In this document: positions 1 through 5,491 of the stretch, in pieces
Layout of the letters: every line of letters starts with the position of its first letter
Position numbering within the stretch: the first letter of the stretch is position 1
Source of the DNA: Bacillota bacterium
GTDB taxonomy: Bacteria; Bacillota_I; Bacilli_A; Acholeplasmatales; Acholeplasmataceae
NCBI GenBank assembly: GCA_027620815.1
Contig: JAQCDH010000051.1
Location: 1-5,491, forward strand
Direction: 5' to 3'
DNA: 5,491 nucleotides
Notes under the pieces: model-generated
Databases searched by the model: none
The model's input: the letters and a program-made list of their open reading frames with translations, nothing else
Told to the model about the DNA's origin: nothing
Program-made: the position numbers and the translations under genes

Positions 1-5
1 AATTA

Positions 6-14
6 TGATACAAT
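6..14 (+). promoter_or_regulatory. Candidate extended -10 promoter element for the GntR gene
   Basis: TGATACAAT matches the extended -10 pattern TGn followed by a near-consensus -10 hexamer (TACAAT, one mismatch to TATAAT). An overlapping alternative -10 is TATGAT at 4-9. Transcription would begin near base 20, leaving a very short leader before the ATG at 34. Any -35 element would lie outside the window, so the promoter cannot be fully assessed; in DNA this AT-rich a single hexamer is weak evidence. Confidence 0.4.
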
Positions 15-33
15 TATTTTAAACGAGGATAAT

Positions 34-750
34 ATGAAAAAAAAAATACCAAAATATCTATACATTAAAGAATATATTCAAGAGCAAATCGATCAACAAC
101 TATGGAAAGAGGGGGACTTGATTCCAACAGAATTTGAATTAATGAAAATTTTCTCAGTGTCGAGGGTGACAGTAAGAAAAGCAATTGATCTTTTGGTTCA
201 AACTCACTATTTAACTAGGAAAGCTGGTTATGGAACTACTGTAAATCCGGACCGCAGTTTATTATCAAATTTCACATTAGTACAGAGTTTCACAAATGAA
301 ATGAAAGAAATTGGTCTTGCAACAAAAACAATGAATGTTGAAGTAGAAATGATTTCAGCAAATGACTTACTAGCAAGTATTTTCAATATACAAAACGGTA
401 AGATGCTCTATCATATTGTAAGAACTAGAGGGACAACAATACCACTAATATATTCAGATACATATCTATATCTTGTGGTTGATCTACCCTTAGATTCAAG
501 TGCATTATATGGGTCGCTATATGAATTTCTTTCTAAACACCAAATATACTTTAGTTATTTCGAAGAGTTTGTCAGTGCTGTACACGCAAAACAAGAGGTG
601 AAAAAACTGCTTCAGGTAGAACCAAGTAACCCACAATTAAAGCGCAAAAGATTTAGTTATGATGTGACTGGAAAATTGATTGAATACACAGAAACATATT
701 ATAATGCCCAGCAATACGAATACAGAACGAAAATTTTATATAAAAAATAA
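34..750 (+). CDS. GntR-family transcriptional regulator, HutC subfamily (UTRA domain)
   Basis: A 238-residue DNA-binding regulator, full length for the HutC subfamily. Residues 5-70 form the GntR winged helix: PTE at 31-33, recognition-helix motif SVSRVTVRKA at 41-50, and the wing ending in GYGTTV at 65-70 (family pattern GxGTxV). Residues about 80-235 fit the UTRA effector-binding domain, including the closing pattern in which a Gly-Lys turn (213-214) precedes EYTETYYNAQ. Family members such as NagR, TreR and DasR bind sugar phosphates or related metabolites and usually repress neighbouring uptake and catabolic genes. The ATG at 34 is supported by CGAGGA at 24-29 with a 4-base spacer. No terminator-like hairpin follows the gene, so read-through into the next genes is possible, although a separate promoter lies in the gap. 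Its likely target is that promoter (inference). The effector is unknown. Confidence 0.93.
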   Translation: MKKKIPKYLYIKEYIQEQIDQQLWKEGDLIPTEFELMKIFSVSRVTVRKAIDLLVQTHYLTRKAGYGTTVNPDRSLLSNFTLVQSFTNEMKEIGLATKTMNVEVEMISANDLLASIFNIQNGKMLYHIVRTRGTTIPLIYSDTYLYLVVDLPLDSSALYGSLYEFLSKHQIYFSYFEEFVSAVHAKQEVKKLLQVEPSNPQLKRKRFSYDVTGKLIEYTETYYNAQQYEYRTKILYKK

Positions 751-752
751 AT

Positions 753-772
753 GTATTATAAAGGTATTGTAA
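753..772 (+). repeat. Short direct repeat, GTATTRTAA, 11-base period, upstream of the operon promoter
   Basis: GTATTATAA (753-761) is followed by GTATTGTAA (764-772), matching at 8 of 9 positions. Their starts are 11 bases apart, about one helical turn. The second copy covers the candidate -35 hexamer. The core TATTATAA at 754-761 is also the exact reverse complement of TTATAATA at 789-796 over the -10. Such phasing would suit a regulator contacting one face of the DNA, possibly the adjacent GntR protein, but low-complexity AT-rich sequence makes chance a real alternative. Confidence 0.3.
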
Positions 773-795
773 TAAAATGAAAAATAAGTTATAAT
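767..795 (+). promoter_or_regulatory. Sigma-A-type promoter of the propeller/ABC operon
   Basis: A perfect -10 hexamer TATAAT lies at 790-795. A -35-like hexamer TTGTAA (4 of 6 matches to TTGACA) lies at 767-772 with the optimal 17-base spacer. Transcription should begin near 801-803, giving a leader of only about 25 bases before the ATG at 827. It is the only convincing promoter ahead of the four closely packed downstream genes, so it probably drives all of them. The weak -35 suits a regulated promoter. Confidence 0.65.
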
Positions 796-798
796 AAC
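788..798 (+). promoter_or_regulatory. Small palindrome over the -10, candidate regulator operator
   Basis: GTTAT-A-ATAAC is a perfect inverted repeat with 5-base arms and a single central base. It covers the -10 hexamer, where a bound repressor would exclude RNA polymerase. The adjacent GntR/HutC gene is the obvious candidate to bind it (inference). The symmetry partly arises from the palindromic character of the TATAAT box itself, and the flanks do not extend it, so the support is modest. Confidence 0.3.
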
Positions 799-803
799 CA
801 TAA

Positions 804-817
804 AGTAAGCGTTTTCA
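804..817 (+). promoter_or_regulatory. cre-like catabolite-responsive element
   Basis: AGTAAGCGTTTTCA agrees with the Bacillus-type cre consensus WTGNAANCGNWNNCW (window bases 803-817) at every fixed position except the T before the first G (A here). The central CG is at 810-811. The site starts just downstream of the predicted transcription start and ends on the first base of the ribosome site. That is a usual place for CcpA-HPr(Ser-P) to repress by blocking initiation or elongation. A binding site for another LacI-family regulator would look much the same. No ccpA gene is in this window. Confidence 0.6.
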
Positions 818-826
818 GGAGAAAAC

Positions 827-2836
827 ATGCATAAGCTTTATGGTTTTATTTTTATTTTCATTCCACTTTTTATGCTTTCAAGTTGTCAATCCAAACCTTT
901 AGAAGAGGTTGAAAATGTGATTGAAAATTGTGACTATGTATATCAGTTAGTTGAAGGTGGACATATAAAAGTCATTAGTATTGAATCAACATATTCAAAT
1001 ATAAATGGAAACTTGAATTTACTTGTTTCGCCATGTGTGAGTCAAAATCAGAGTGTATCATTTGGAAGTTCACTTTTAAAAACGCACCAAATTTTTATTT
1101 CTTTTGATGCTGTTTATCCAATCGATAGTTTAGAAATTGAATTCATTAGTGATCATTCTTTTATATATGACGTATCTACTTCGTTGGATAGTAAAAAATA
1201 TAAGAAAAAGCTTGATGCATCTTCTCATCAAACAATACATTCTCTTGAAAATATACATGCACGAAATATTAAATTAACCATACCAGCAGAATCATCATTT
1301 CAAATCAATAGAATTTCTATATTGATGGGCTCCGGTTTTCGCATTTCATTAGATGAAGAGTTTAATCAATCAATAATTCAGAAAGATGGATGGACGGGTG
1401 CAGATGGAATATTTAGCTTTAATCTAAATGGAAACGATCAATTAAGCGCAATAGATCCTAACACACTTTTTATTTTTTCCGATACGTTTATAGGGGATAT
1501 TAACCCTGCTAATTTTAGAAGAATCTCTCCAAGATTAATAAACAACTCTTTTGCTTATTATAACCAATCAAATGAACAACTCTGGGAATTTGTTGTTTCT
1601 GATGAAAAAGCAGTTTTCTTACCAGATGCTTACATCAATCATCATCCATATCAGTTGCTGTCCCCTGAAGGTATGTCGCCTTCATTTCATTACATTGGTG
1701 TTGTAGATTCTGAAACGACTGCTACTTGGTTAACAGACGATAAAGATGCAAAAATAATATTAAAATTTGAAAATGAAACTTACGTTGATTCGATTTATTT
1801 ATGGAATCACATAGTTGAAACCTTTCAGGTGAAAGAAGTATCAATAAGTGCCATGTCAGATGGAGTCGAAACTTTTATGACTCAGATAAACGTAAATCCT
1901 TTTACAGAAAATGGAACATATTCTAATAAAATTATGATTGATAGAATGGTTGACGAAATCATCATTGAGTTGCTAGAAACGGATGAAGGAACGTATTATG
2001 GTTTATCCAAAATATTCATTCAAGGTTTAGATCAGGGGTTATTTCCGGAGATAGATGCACCATATGTTAATTTGGAATTAAGCGATAAAGATTTATCATC
2101 ACGTTTATGGTTACAAGACGGTATAGTTTTAAATAATCATTTATACGTTTTTCCAATTTTAGTTAAAGACGAACAAACCATATTCAAAGTTGAGAATGTT
2201 GGTCTTATGGAAATTCCTATAAGCCAAGGCCGATTACAATACAAAAAGACTAGATATCTCCATACACCCTTACAAGTCTATACTGAAGATGGTGGAATTA
2301 TATATTTTGGTGCTGGCGTTATGGATAATCGTGAAATTGATGGATACATATATATTTATGGATATAAAGATTTAAATGGTAGACACCTGGTTGTTGCAAG
2401 AACTAATGAATCAAACTTTCTAAATTTTAATGAATGGACGTATTTTGATAGTATTGATTTTGTAAAAGATATTCACAAGTCAAAAGGTCTTATAGATGAA
2501 GTTTCTGCTGAATTAAGTATGTCGTTTATGGGAGATATTTTTGAAAAACAGTATGTTTTGGTTTCAATGAAAAATACCACTTCTGGAACGGTGAGCTATG
2601 CACTCGCTGATACACCTTATGGTCCTTTTGATGAATGGGTTGATATTTATCAAAGTCTAGAACCACAATTTCTTGATGCATTTACTTATAACGCAAAAAT
2701 CCATAATCACTTATCATCTGAAGAGACACTTTATATCTCTTATAATGTTAATAGCTTTAGTTTTGCAGCATTTATTGATTCAAGAATATATTATCCAAGG
2801 ATGTTGCGACTAGATCGTATTACTAAAAAGGATTAA
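827..2836 (+). CDS. Surface lipoprotein: DUF5005/DUF4185-like beta-propeller with discoidin-like modules, putative glycan-active protein
   Basis: A 669-residue protein with a lipoprotein signal peptide: charged start, hydrophobic stretch 5-19 and lipobox LSSC ending at Cys20, so it should be membrane-anchored and face outward. Residues about 85-165 look like a discoidin (F5/8 type C) beta-sandwich, with YDVSTSLDSKKYKK at 114-127 and ARNIKLTI at 145-152. The propeller begins at GWTGADGIFSF (188-198) and LFIFSDTFIGD (214-224), is interrupted by a second discoidin-like module at about 297-400, then resumes with WLQDGI (428-433), DGYIYIYGYK (505-514), SAELSMSF (560-567), YNAKIHNHLS (621-630) and ISYNVN (637-642). 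These motifs resemble DUF5005/DUF4185 proteins; DUF4185 includes the GH183 endo-D-arabinanases. Candidate acidic active-site residues are D193, D219, D431 and E562. The enzymatic role and substrate are inferred; it could be binding-only. The ATG at 827 has AGGAGA at 817-822, 4-5 bases upstream. Its stop overlaps the next gene by one base. Confidence 0.8.
   Translation: MHKLYGFIFIFIPLFMLSSCQSKPLEEVENVIENCDYVYQLVEGGHIKVISIESTYSNINGNLNLLVSPCVSQNQSVSFGSSLLKTHQIFISFDAVYPIDSLEIEFISDHSFIYDVSTSLDSKKYKKKLDASSHQTIHSLENIHARNIKLTIPAESSFQINRISILMGSGFRISLDEEFNQSIIQKDGWTGADGIFSFNLNGNDQLSAIDPNTLFIFSDTFIGDINPANFRRISPRLINNSFAYYNQSNEQLWEFVVSDEKAVFLPDAYINHHPYQLLSPEGMSPSFHYIGVVDSETTATWLTDDKDAKIILKFENETYVDSIYLWNHIVETFQVKEVSISAMSDGVETFMTQINVNPFTENGTYSNKIMIDRMVDEIIIELLETDEGTYYGLSKIFIQGLDQGLFPEIDAPYVNLELSDKDLSSRLWLQDGIVLNNHLYVFPILVKDEQTIFKVENVGLMEIPISQGRLQYKKTRYLHTPLQVYTEDGGIIYFGAGVMDNREIDGYIYIYGYKDLNGRHLVVARTNESNFLNFNEWTYFDSIDFVKDIHKSKGLIDEVSAELSMSFMGDIFEKQYVLVSMKNTTSGTVSYALADTPYGPFDEWVDIYQSLEPQFLDAFTYNAKIHNHLSSEETLYISYNVNSFSFAAFIDSRIYYPRMLRLDRITKKD
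1715..2026 (+). other. Discoidin-like module inserted in the lipoprotein's propeller (residues about 297-400)
   Basis: This segment separates the first propeller motifs (GADG, SDTF) from the later ones (WLQDG onward). It has the features of an F5/8 type C/CBM32-like jelly roll: an opening strand around WLTDD (301-305), KIILKFENETYVDSIYLWN (309-327) as the core strand pair, VSISAMSDGVETFM (338-351) resembling the usual 'vs.DG..f' hairpin, and a late strand VDEIIIELLE (375-384). Such modules commonly bind sugars. Boundaries are estimated from comparison with the paralogue. Confidence 0.5.
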
Positions 2837-2847
2837 TGATAATCATG
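2828..2847 (+). promoter_or_regulatory. Ribosome site and two possible starts at the TAATG junction
   Basis: AAGGA at 2828-2832 lies 3 bases before the ATG at 2836, which shares its A with the upstream TAA stop, and 12 bases before a second in-frame ATG at 2845. Neither spacing is ideal. The overlapping ATG fits stop-start re-initiation by the ribosome leaving the first gene. Using 2845 would remove only three residues and would not change the conclusion that there is no signal peptide. Confidence 0.5.
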
Positions 2848-4575
2848 AAAGAATATATCTATGAAGCATGGCATGATAAAGGTTTTGCAGAAATAAATCT
2901 TAATAGTATTTTTCCTGTTCAAGTAATTTCTAAAGATATTTCAGGTATTAAATTTTATATTGATGAAGAAATTTCATCTTCAATTTACACAAACCGTATC
3001 TGTTTTAATCTTAGAAGTAAGCAATTTGTTAGAGTAAAATTGCTAAAAGGTTTTTATGCTGTTAAAGATGATGTGATGTCAAAAAAATTTATTCCTGAAA
3101 GTCTTTGGTCAGGAGGAGATGGCATTTACTCATTTCCGTTGAGTAATAACGATGATGGATTTCCTGTCAATCAAAATGCTATAAATGAAGATAGTTTATT
3201 TGTATTTGGAGATACATTCGTTGGTGAATTTGATCAACAATCGAAACAACGGATTGAACCAACACTTATGACTAATAATAGCTTTGCTTATTTGAAGAAT
3301 GGTGAAATCTCTTTTCATTTAGAAAAAGATACATTAGGTCAGATTAAGAGTGCGTTTGAGTTAGAACGAGAGCACACCTTAGAAGGGAATCATATTCAAA
3401 ACCTTCTTATTAATGATTCATCTCTTTATATCAGCGCGTCATCTAAAAAGGATGTTGAGATTCTTTATGATTTTTATGAAATAAAAAGGATTGGTAGTTT
3501 AATATATGGGAACTATTATGATGACATCTTTGGAGATAATTTAGATCGTAGTTTTAAAGACGTTCAGGTTTTCGAGAGTGCTGATGGTATAGATTTCAAA
3601 AAAATTAAATCCTTTACTATGAAGAAAGCGAAAGATTCAAAAACCATTAACTCCGAAATGTTGAATACAGAAACGCGTTTTGTTAAGATTGTTATTCAAA
3701 AACATCGTAAACTTATTGGTTGTAGATATTTAACATTTACATATGAAAGTATTCCGTATATAGATATAAAGATTTGCTCGAATCAACAATTTTATAGCGT
3801 ACCCAAACACACATGGCTATGGCTTCAAGACGGTATTATTTACAATAATGTGTTTTATTTCTATCCAATGCGAGTGATTTCCGATACAAGTCAACCGGAA
3901 GGTTTACAATTTAAAGTACTAGACACAATGATTTTTAAGGTACCTATTGATAAGGGAATATTGAATCTAAAAGATATTCAACAGAAACCTATGAGGAATT
4001 ATCTAGAAAAAGATGGTATCACGTTCATTTTTGGTTCAGCGGTCATGAATCATTCAAAAGAGGATGGATACATATACATATATGGTTATAAATCCGTATT
4101 AGGATTCCGCCAACTCATAGTATCAAGAGTAAAACCAATAGATTTATGGAATGTTGATGCATATGAATATTTTAATGGATCAACGTATGAGCGTGATTTC
4201 AAGAATGTTTCACCTATTTTAGATCATGTGTCCTGTGAAATGAGTGTTACATTTATTAATGCCGGTCCTTACAAAGATAAATTTATTGCAATAATGACAT
4301 ATGATACGAATACAAAATATGTGGCATTCAGCTTAGGTGATTCTCCTAGTGGACCCTTTACAGAACCTCAAAAAATATTTGTTACATCAGAACAAGATAT
4401 TTATAAGTCTACAACATACACTTACAACGCGAAAGCACATCCACATCTTTCACATCCAGAAGATATATTAATATCCTACAATACAAATACATACAACTTT
4501 GAACATAACATGAGTCATGCATATATTTACAGACCACGTTTTATTAGGTTAAAAACTATAAGAGGTAGTGAGTGA
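2836..4575 (+). CDS. Predicted cytosolic DUF5005/DUF4185-like beta-propeller protein, paralogue of the upstream lipoprotein
   Basis: A 579-residue protein whose start (MIIMKEYIYEAWHDKG) has no hydrophobic signal, so it should remain in the cytosol unless exported by a non-classical route. It matches the upstream lipoprotein motif for motif: LWSGGDGIYSF (90-100), LFVFGDTFVGE (121-131), NNSFAY (147-152), WLQDGI (329-334), DGYIYIYGYK (410-419, identical), SCEMSVTF (466-473), YNAKAHPHLS (530-539), ISYNTN (546-551) and YRPRFIRL (565-572). Conserved acids are D95, D126, D332 and E468. Residues about 205-305 hold an inserted discoidin-like module with ESADGIDFKKI (247-257) and TRFVKIVIQ (280-288). 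It lacks the lipoprotein's long N-terminal region and has only a short beta-rich lead of about 85 residues. The pair probably arose by tandem duplication. A role in processing imported oligosaccharide is inferred from location and neighbours; activity and substrate are unknown. Its TGA stop overlaps the permease start by four bases. Confidence 0.8.
   Translation: MIIMKEYIYEAWHDKGFAEINLNSIFPVQVISKDISGIKFYIDEEISSSIYTNRICFNLRSKQFVRVKLLKGFYAVKDDVMSKKFIPESLWSGGDGIYSFPLSNNDDGFPVNQNAINEDSLFVFGDTFVGEFDQQSKQRIEPTLMTNNSFAYLKNGEISFHLEKDTLGQIKSAFELEREHTLEGNHIQNLLINDSSLYISASSKKDVEILYDFYEIKRIGSLIYGNYYDDIFGDNLDRSFKDVQVFESADGIDFKKIKSFTMKKAKDSKTINSEMLNTETRFVKIVIQKHRKLIGCRYLTFTYESIPYIDIKICSNQQFYSVPKHTWLWLQDGIIYNNVFYFYPMRVISDTSQPEGLQFKVLDTMIFKVPIDKGILNLKDIQQKPMRNYLEKDGITFIFGSAVMNHSKEDGYIYIYGYKSVLGFRQLIVSRVKPIDLWNVDAYEYFNGSTYERDFKNVSPILDHVSCEMSVTFINAGPYKDKFIAIMTYDTNTKYVAFSLGDSPSGPFTEPQKIFVTSEQDIYKSTTYTYNAKAHPHLSHPEDILISYNTNTYNFEHNMSHAYIYRPRFIRLKTIRGSE
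3448..3750 (+). other. Discoidin-like module inserted in the cytosolic paralogue's propeller (residues about 205-305)
   Basis: Located at the equivalent point to the insertion in the lipoprotein, between the DTF and WLQDG motifs. The hairpin VQVFESADGIDFKKIKSF (243-260) and the strand TRFVKIVIQ (280-288) are characteristic of F5/8 type C folds, where the usual forms are 'v.vS.DG..f..v' and 'aRyvri'. Sequence similarity to the lipoprotein's insert is low even though the flanking propeller is well conserved, so the inserts have diverged faster, as ligand-binding modules might. Boundaries are approximate. Confidence 0.5.
4561..4575 (+). promoter_or_regulatory. Ribosome site and GTGA stop/start overlap fixing the permease start
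   Basis: AGAGG at 4561-4565 precedes a GTG start at 4572 by 6 bases. The codon directly before it in frame is TGA (4569-4571), so the reading frame cannot begin earlier. The first in-frame ATG is Met34, which would delete most of the first membrane segment. GTG also shares four bases with the TGA stop of the upstream gene, the classic coupled GTGA arrangement. Confidence 0.75.
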
Positions 4576-5420
4576 CTTGGAATAGAAAAAAGAAGAAAAA
4601 GGTTTATCATACAATCTTACACATCATTTTAATTGCATTAAGTGTTGTATTTACATTCCCTTTTTTCTGGATGCTTTTTACTGCGTTAAAAACACCAACT
4701 GAATTACTTCAAGGTACAGCACAATTTTTTCCTAGTCAACCTCAATGGAATAATTTTATTACTGCAATTACCACAATTCCATTTTTACTTTACCTAAGTA
4801 ATTCATCACTTATTGTATTGAGCGTTATTTTGGGGACTTTATTTTCTTCTACGACTGCAGCATATGCTTTTGCTAAATTAAACTGGAAAGGTCGTGACAA
4901 GTGGTTTTTAATCATGCTTGCAACCATGATGATTCCCCTCCAAGTTATTTTAATTCCAATGTACATCATGTATGCACGTATTGGATGGTTGGGAACTAGA
5001 TTTCCATTAATTGTACCAGCATTTTTTGGTGGTGGAGCAGCATTTTATATTTTCTTATTGAGACAGTTCTTTAAAGGTATTCCAAAAGAATTAAGTGAAT
5101 CAGCAATTATTGATGGTGCCAACTATATTCAAATCTTTATGAAGATCATGTTGCCGTTATCTAAACCAGCTATTGTAACGGTTGCATTATTCACATTTTT
5201 AGCTACATGGAATGATTATTTTGGTCCACTTATTTTTCTAAGTAATCCAGATCAATGGACGTTAGCACTTGGATTACGTGCATTTCAGTTACAGTATGGT
5301 GGTAGATACGATCTAATGATGGCTGCATCAGTCATCATTATGTTGCCAACACTCATTACATTTTTCTTAGCACAAAAGCAATTTATAGAAGGTATTACAT
5401 TTACAGGATTAAAAGGATAA
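4572..5420 (+). CDS. Carbohydrate ABC transporter permease, CUT1 family, MalG type
   Basis: A 282-residue membrane permease, normal length for MalG-type subunits, which pair with a MalF-type subunit to carry sugars or oligosaccharides through the membrane. After a Lys/Arg-rich cytosolic start (RKKKKK, 5-10), hydrophobic segments lie at about 13-36, 70-95, 109-133, 143-163, 196-222 and 248-268, giving the expected six helices. The EAA loop that contacts the ATPase is clear: ELSESAIIDGA at 173-183 with the conserved Gly182 and LP at 194-195. TAAYAFAKL (95-103) and the ending FIEGITFTGLKG (271-282) are typical of the family. It starts at GTG, coupled to the preceding gene, and is followed 10 bases later by a lipoprotein gene. 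No MalF-type partner or ATPase is in the window. The substrate cannot be read from a permease; the neighbours suggest an oligosaccharide. Confidence 0.95.
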   Translation: MTWNRKKKKKVYHTILHIILIALSVVFTFPFFWMLFTALKTPTELLQGTAQFFPSQPQWNNFITAITTIPFLLYLSNSSLIVLSVILGTLFSSTTAAYAFAKLNWKGRDKWFLIMLATMMIPLQVILIPMYIMYARIGWLGTRFPLIVPAFFGGGAAFYIFLLRQFFKGIPKELSESAIIDGANYIQIFMKIMLPLSKPAIVTVALFTFLATWNDYFGPLIFLSNPDQWTLALGLRAFQLQYGGRYDLMMAASVIIMLPTLITFFLAQKQFIEGITFTGLKG

Positions 5421-5430
5421 AGGAGAATTT

Positions 5431-5491
5431 ATGAAAAAAATATTTCATTTATTTTTATTAATATTTATTGTTATTGGTTTATATGCATGTG
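5431..5491 (+). CDS. Start of a lipoprotein gene, cut by the window end; possible solute-binding protein
   Basis: Only 20 codons are present: a Lys-Lys start, a hydrophobic run (residues 4-19) and Cys20 preceded by LYA, which fits a lipobox with a slightly unusual Tyr at -2. A strong AGGAG at 5421-5425, 5 bases before the ATG, supports it as a real gene. It lies 10 bases after the permease stop, so it shares the operon. In Gram-positive CUT1 systems the extracellular sugar-binding protein is a lipoprotein encoded beside the permeases, so this is the most likely identity, but it could equally be a glycosidase lipoprotein like the one at 827. The mature protein is not visible. Confidence 0.7.
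   Translation, partial: MKKIFHLFLLIFIVIGLYAC

Noticed and set aside
751..780. A 9-codon reading frame beginning ATG directly after the GntR stop codon
   Set aside because: It has no usable ribosome site of its own, lies upstream of the operon's transcription start, and its length is expected by chance.
740..800. Possible transcription terminator after the GntR gene
   Set aside because: There is no GC-containing stem followed by a T-run on the + strand; only AT-rich short symmetries are visible.
2339..4092. Near-identical DNA stretches at 2339-2368 and 4063-4092 as a possible recombination repeat
   Set aside because: They encode the shared DGYIYIYGYK motif; the DNA similarity follows from protein conservation in biased codons, and the surrounding DNA has diverged.
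827..4575. The two large genes as halves of one gene split by a frameshift or stop
   Set aside because: Each contains the complete set of propeller motifs from start to end, so they are full paralogues and not fragments.
1..5491. Transposon, CRISPR, tRNA or rRNA signals
   Set aside because: I saw no transposase-like protein, no regularly spaced repeats, and no tRNA-like T-loop with matching stems; the window is almost wholly covered by the five + strand genes.

Overview
This AT-rich window reads as part of a carbohydrate-uptake and degradation locus from a low-GC Gram-positive bacterium. A Firmicutes or Acholeplasma-like lineage is my best guess; I cannot name the species. The evidence is the base composition, purine-rich Shine-Dalgarno sites (AGGAG, GAGGA), lipoprotein signal peptides with an early lipobox Cys, and a HutC-type GntR regulator beside a CUT1 sugar ABC permease. 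TGA works as a stop (end of the second paralogue, in a 4-base GTGA overlap) and Trp is TGG, so the Mycoplasma/Spiroplasma code does not apply.

All genes are on the + strand. Bases 1-33 hold an extended -10 element and ribosome site for the first gene. Bases 34-750 encode a GntR/HutC-family regulator with a UTRA effector domain. The gap at 751-826 is a compact control region: a sigma-A-type promoter (-35 at 767-772, perfect -10 at 790-795), a small palindrome over the -10, an 11-base-period direct repeat over the -35, and a strong cre-like site (804-817) between the expected transcription start and the ribosome site.

Bases 827-2836 encode a large lipoprotein, and 2836-4575 encode a paralogue without any signal peptide. 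Both look like DUF5005/DUF4185-type beta-propeller proteins, probably glycoside hydrolases or glycan-binding proteins, each with a discoidin-like (F5/8 type C) module apparently inserted inside the propeller. Next comes a MalG-type inner permease (4572-5420), then the first 20 codons of another lipoprotein (from 5431), plausibly the solute-binding protein. The four genes after the promoter overlap by 1 and 4 bases or are separated by 10, so they form one operon.

Working model (inference): the surface lipoprotein binds or cuts a glycan outside the cell, the ABC transporter imports the fragment, and the cytosolic paralogue acts on it inside. The GntR protein would sense an imported sugar or sugar phosphate, and CcpA would impose carbon catabolite control. 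The most interesting aspect is the tandem pair of uncharacterised propeller proteins with different predicted locations, a possible undescribed glycan-processing pair. The substrate cannot be told from the sequence.
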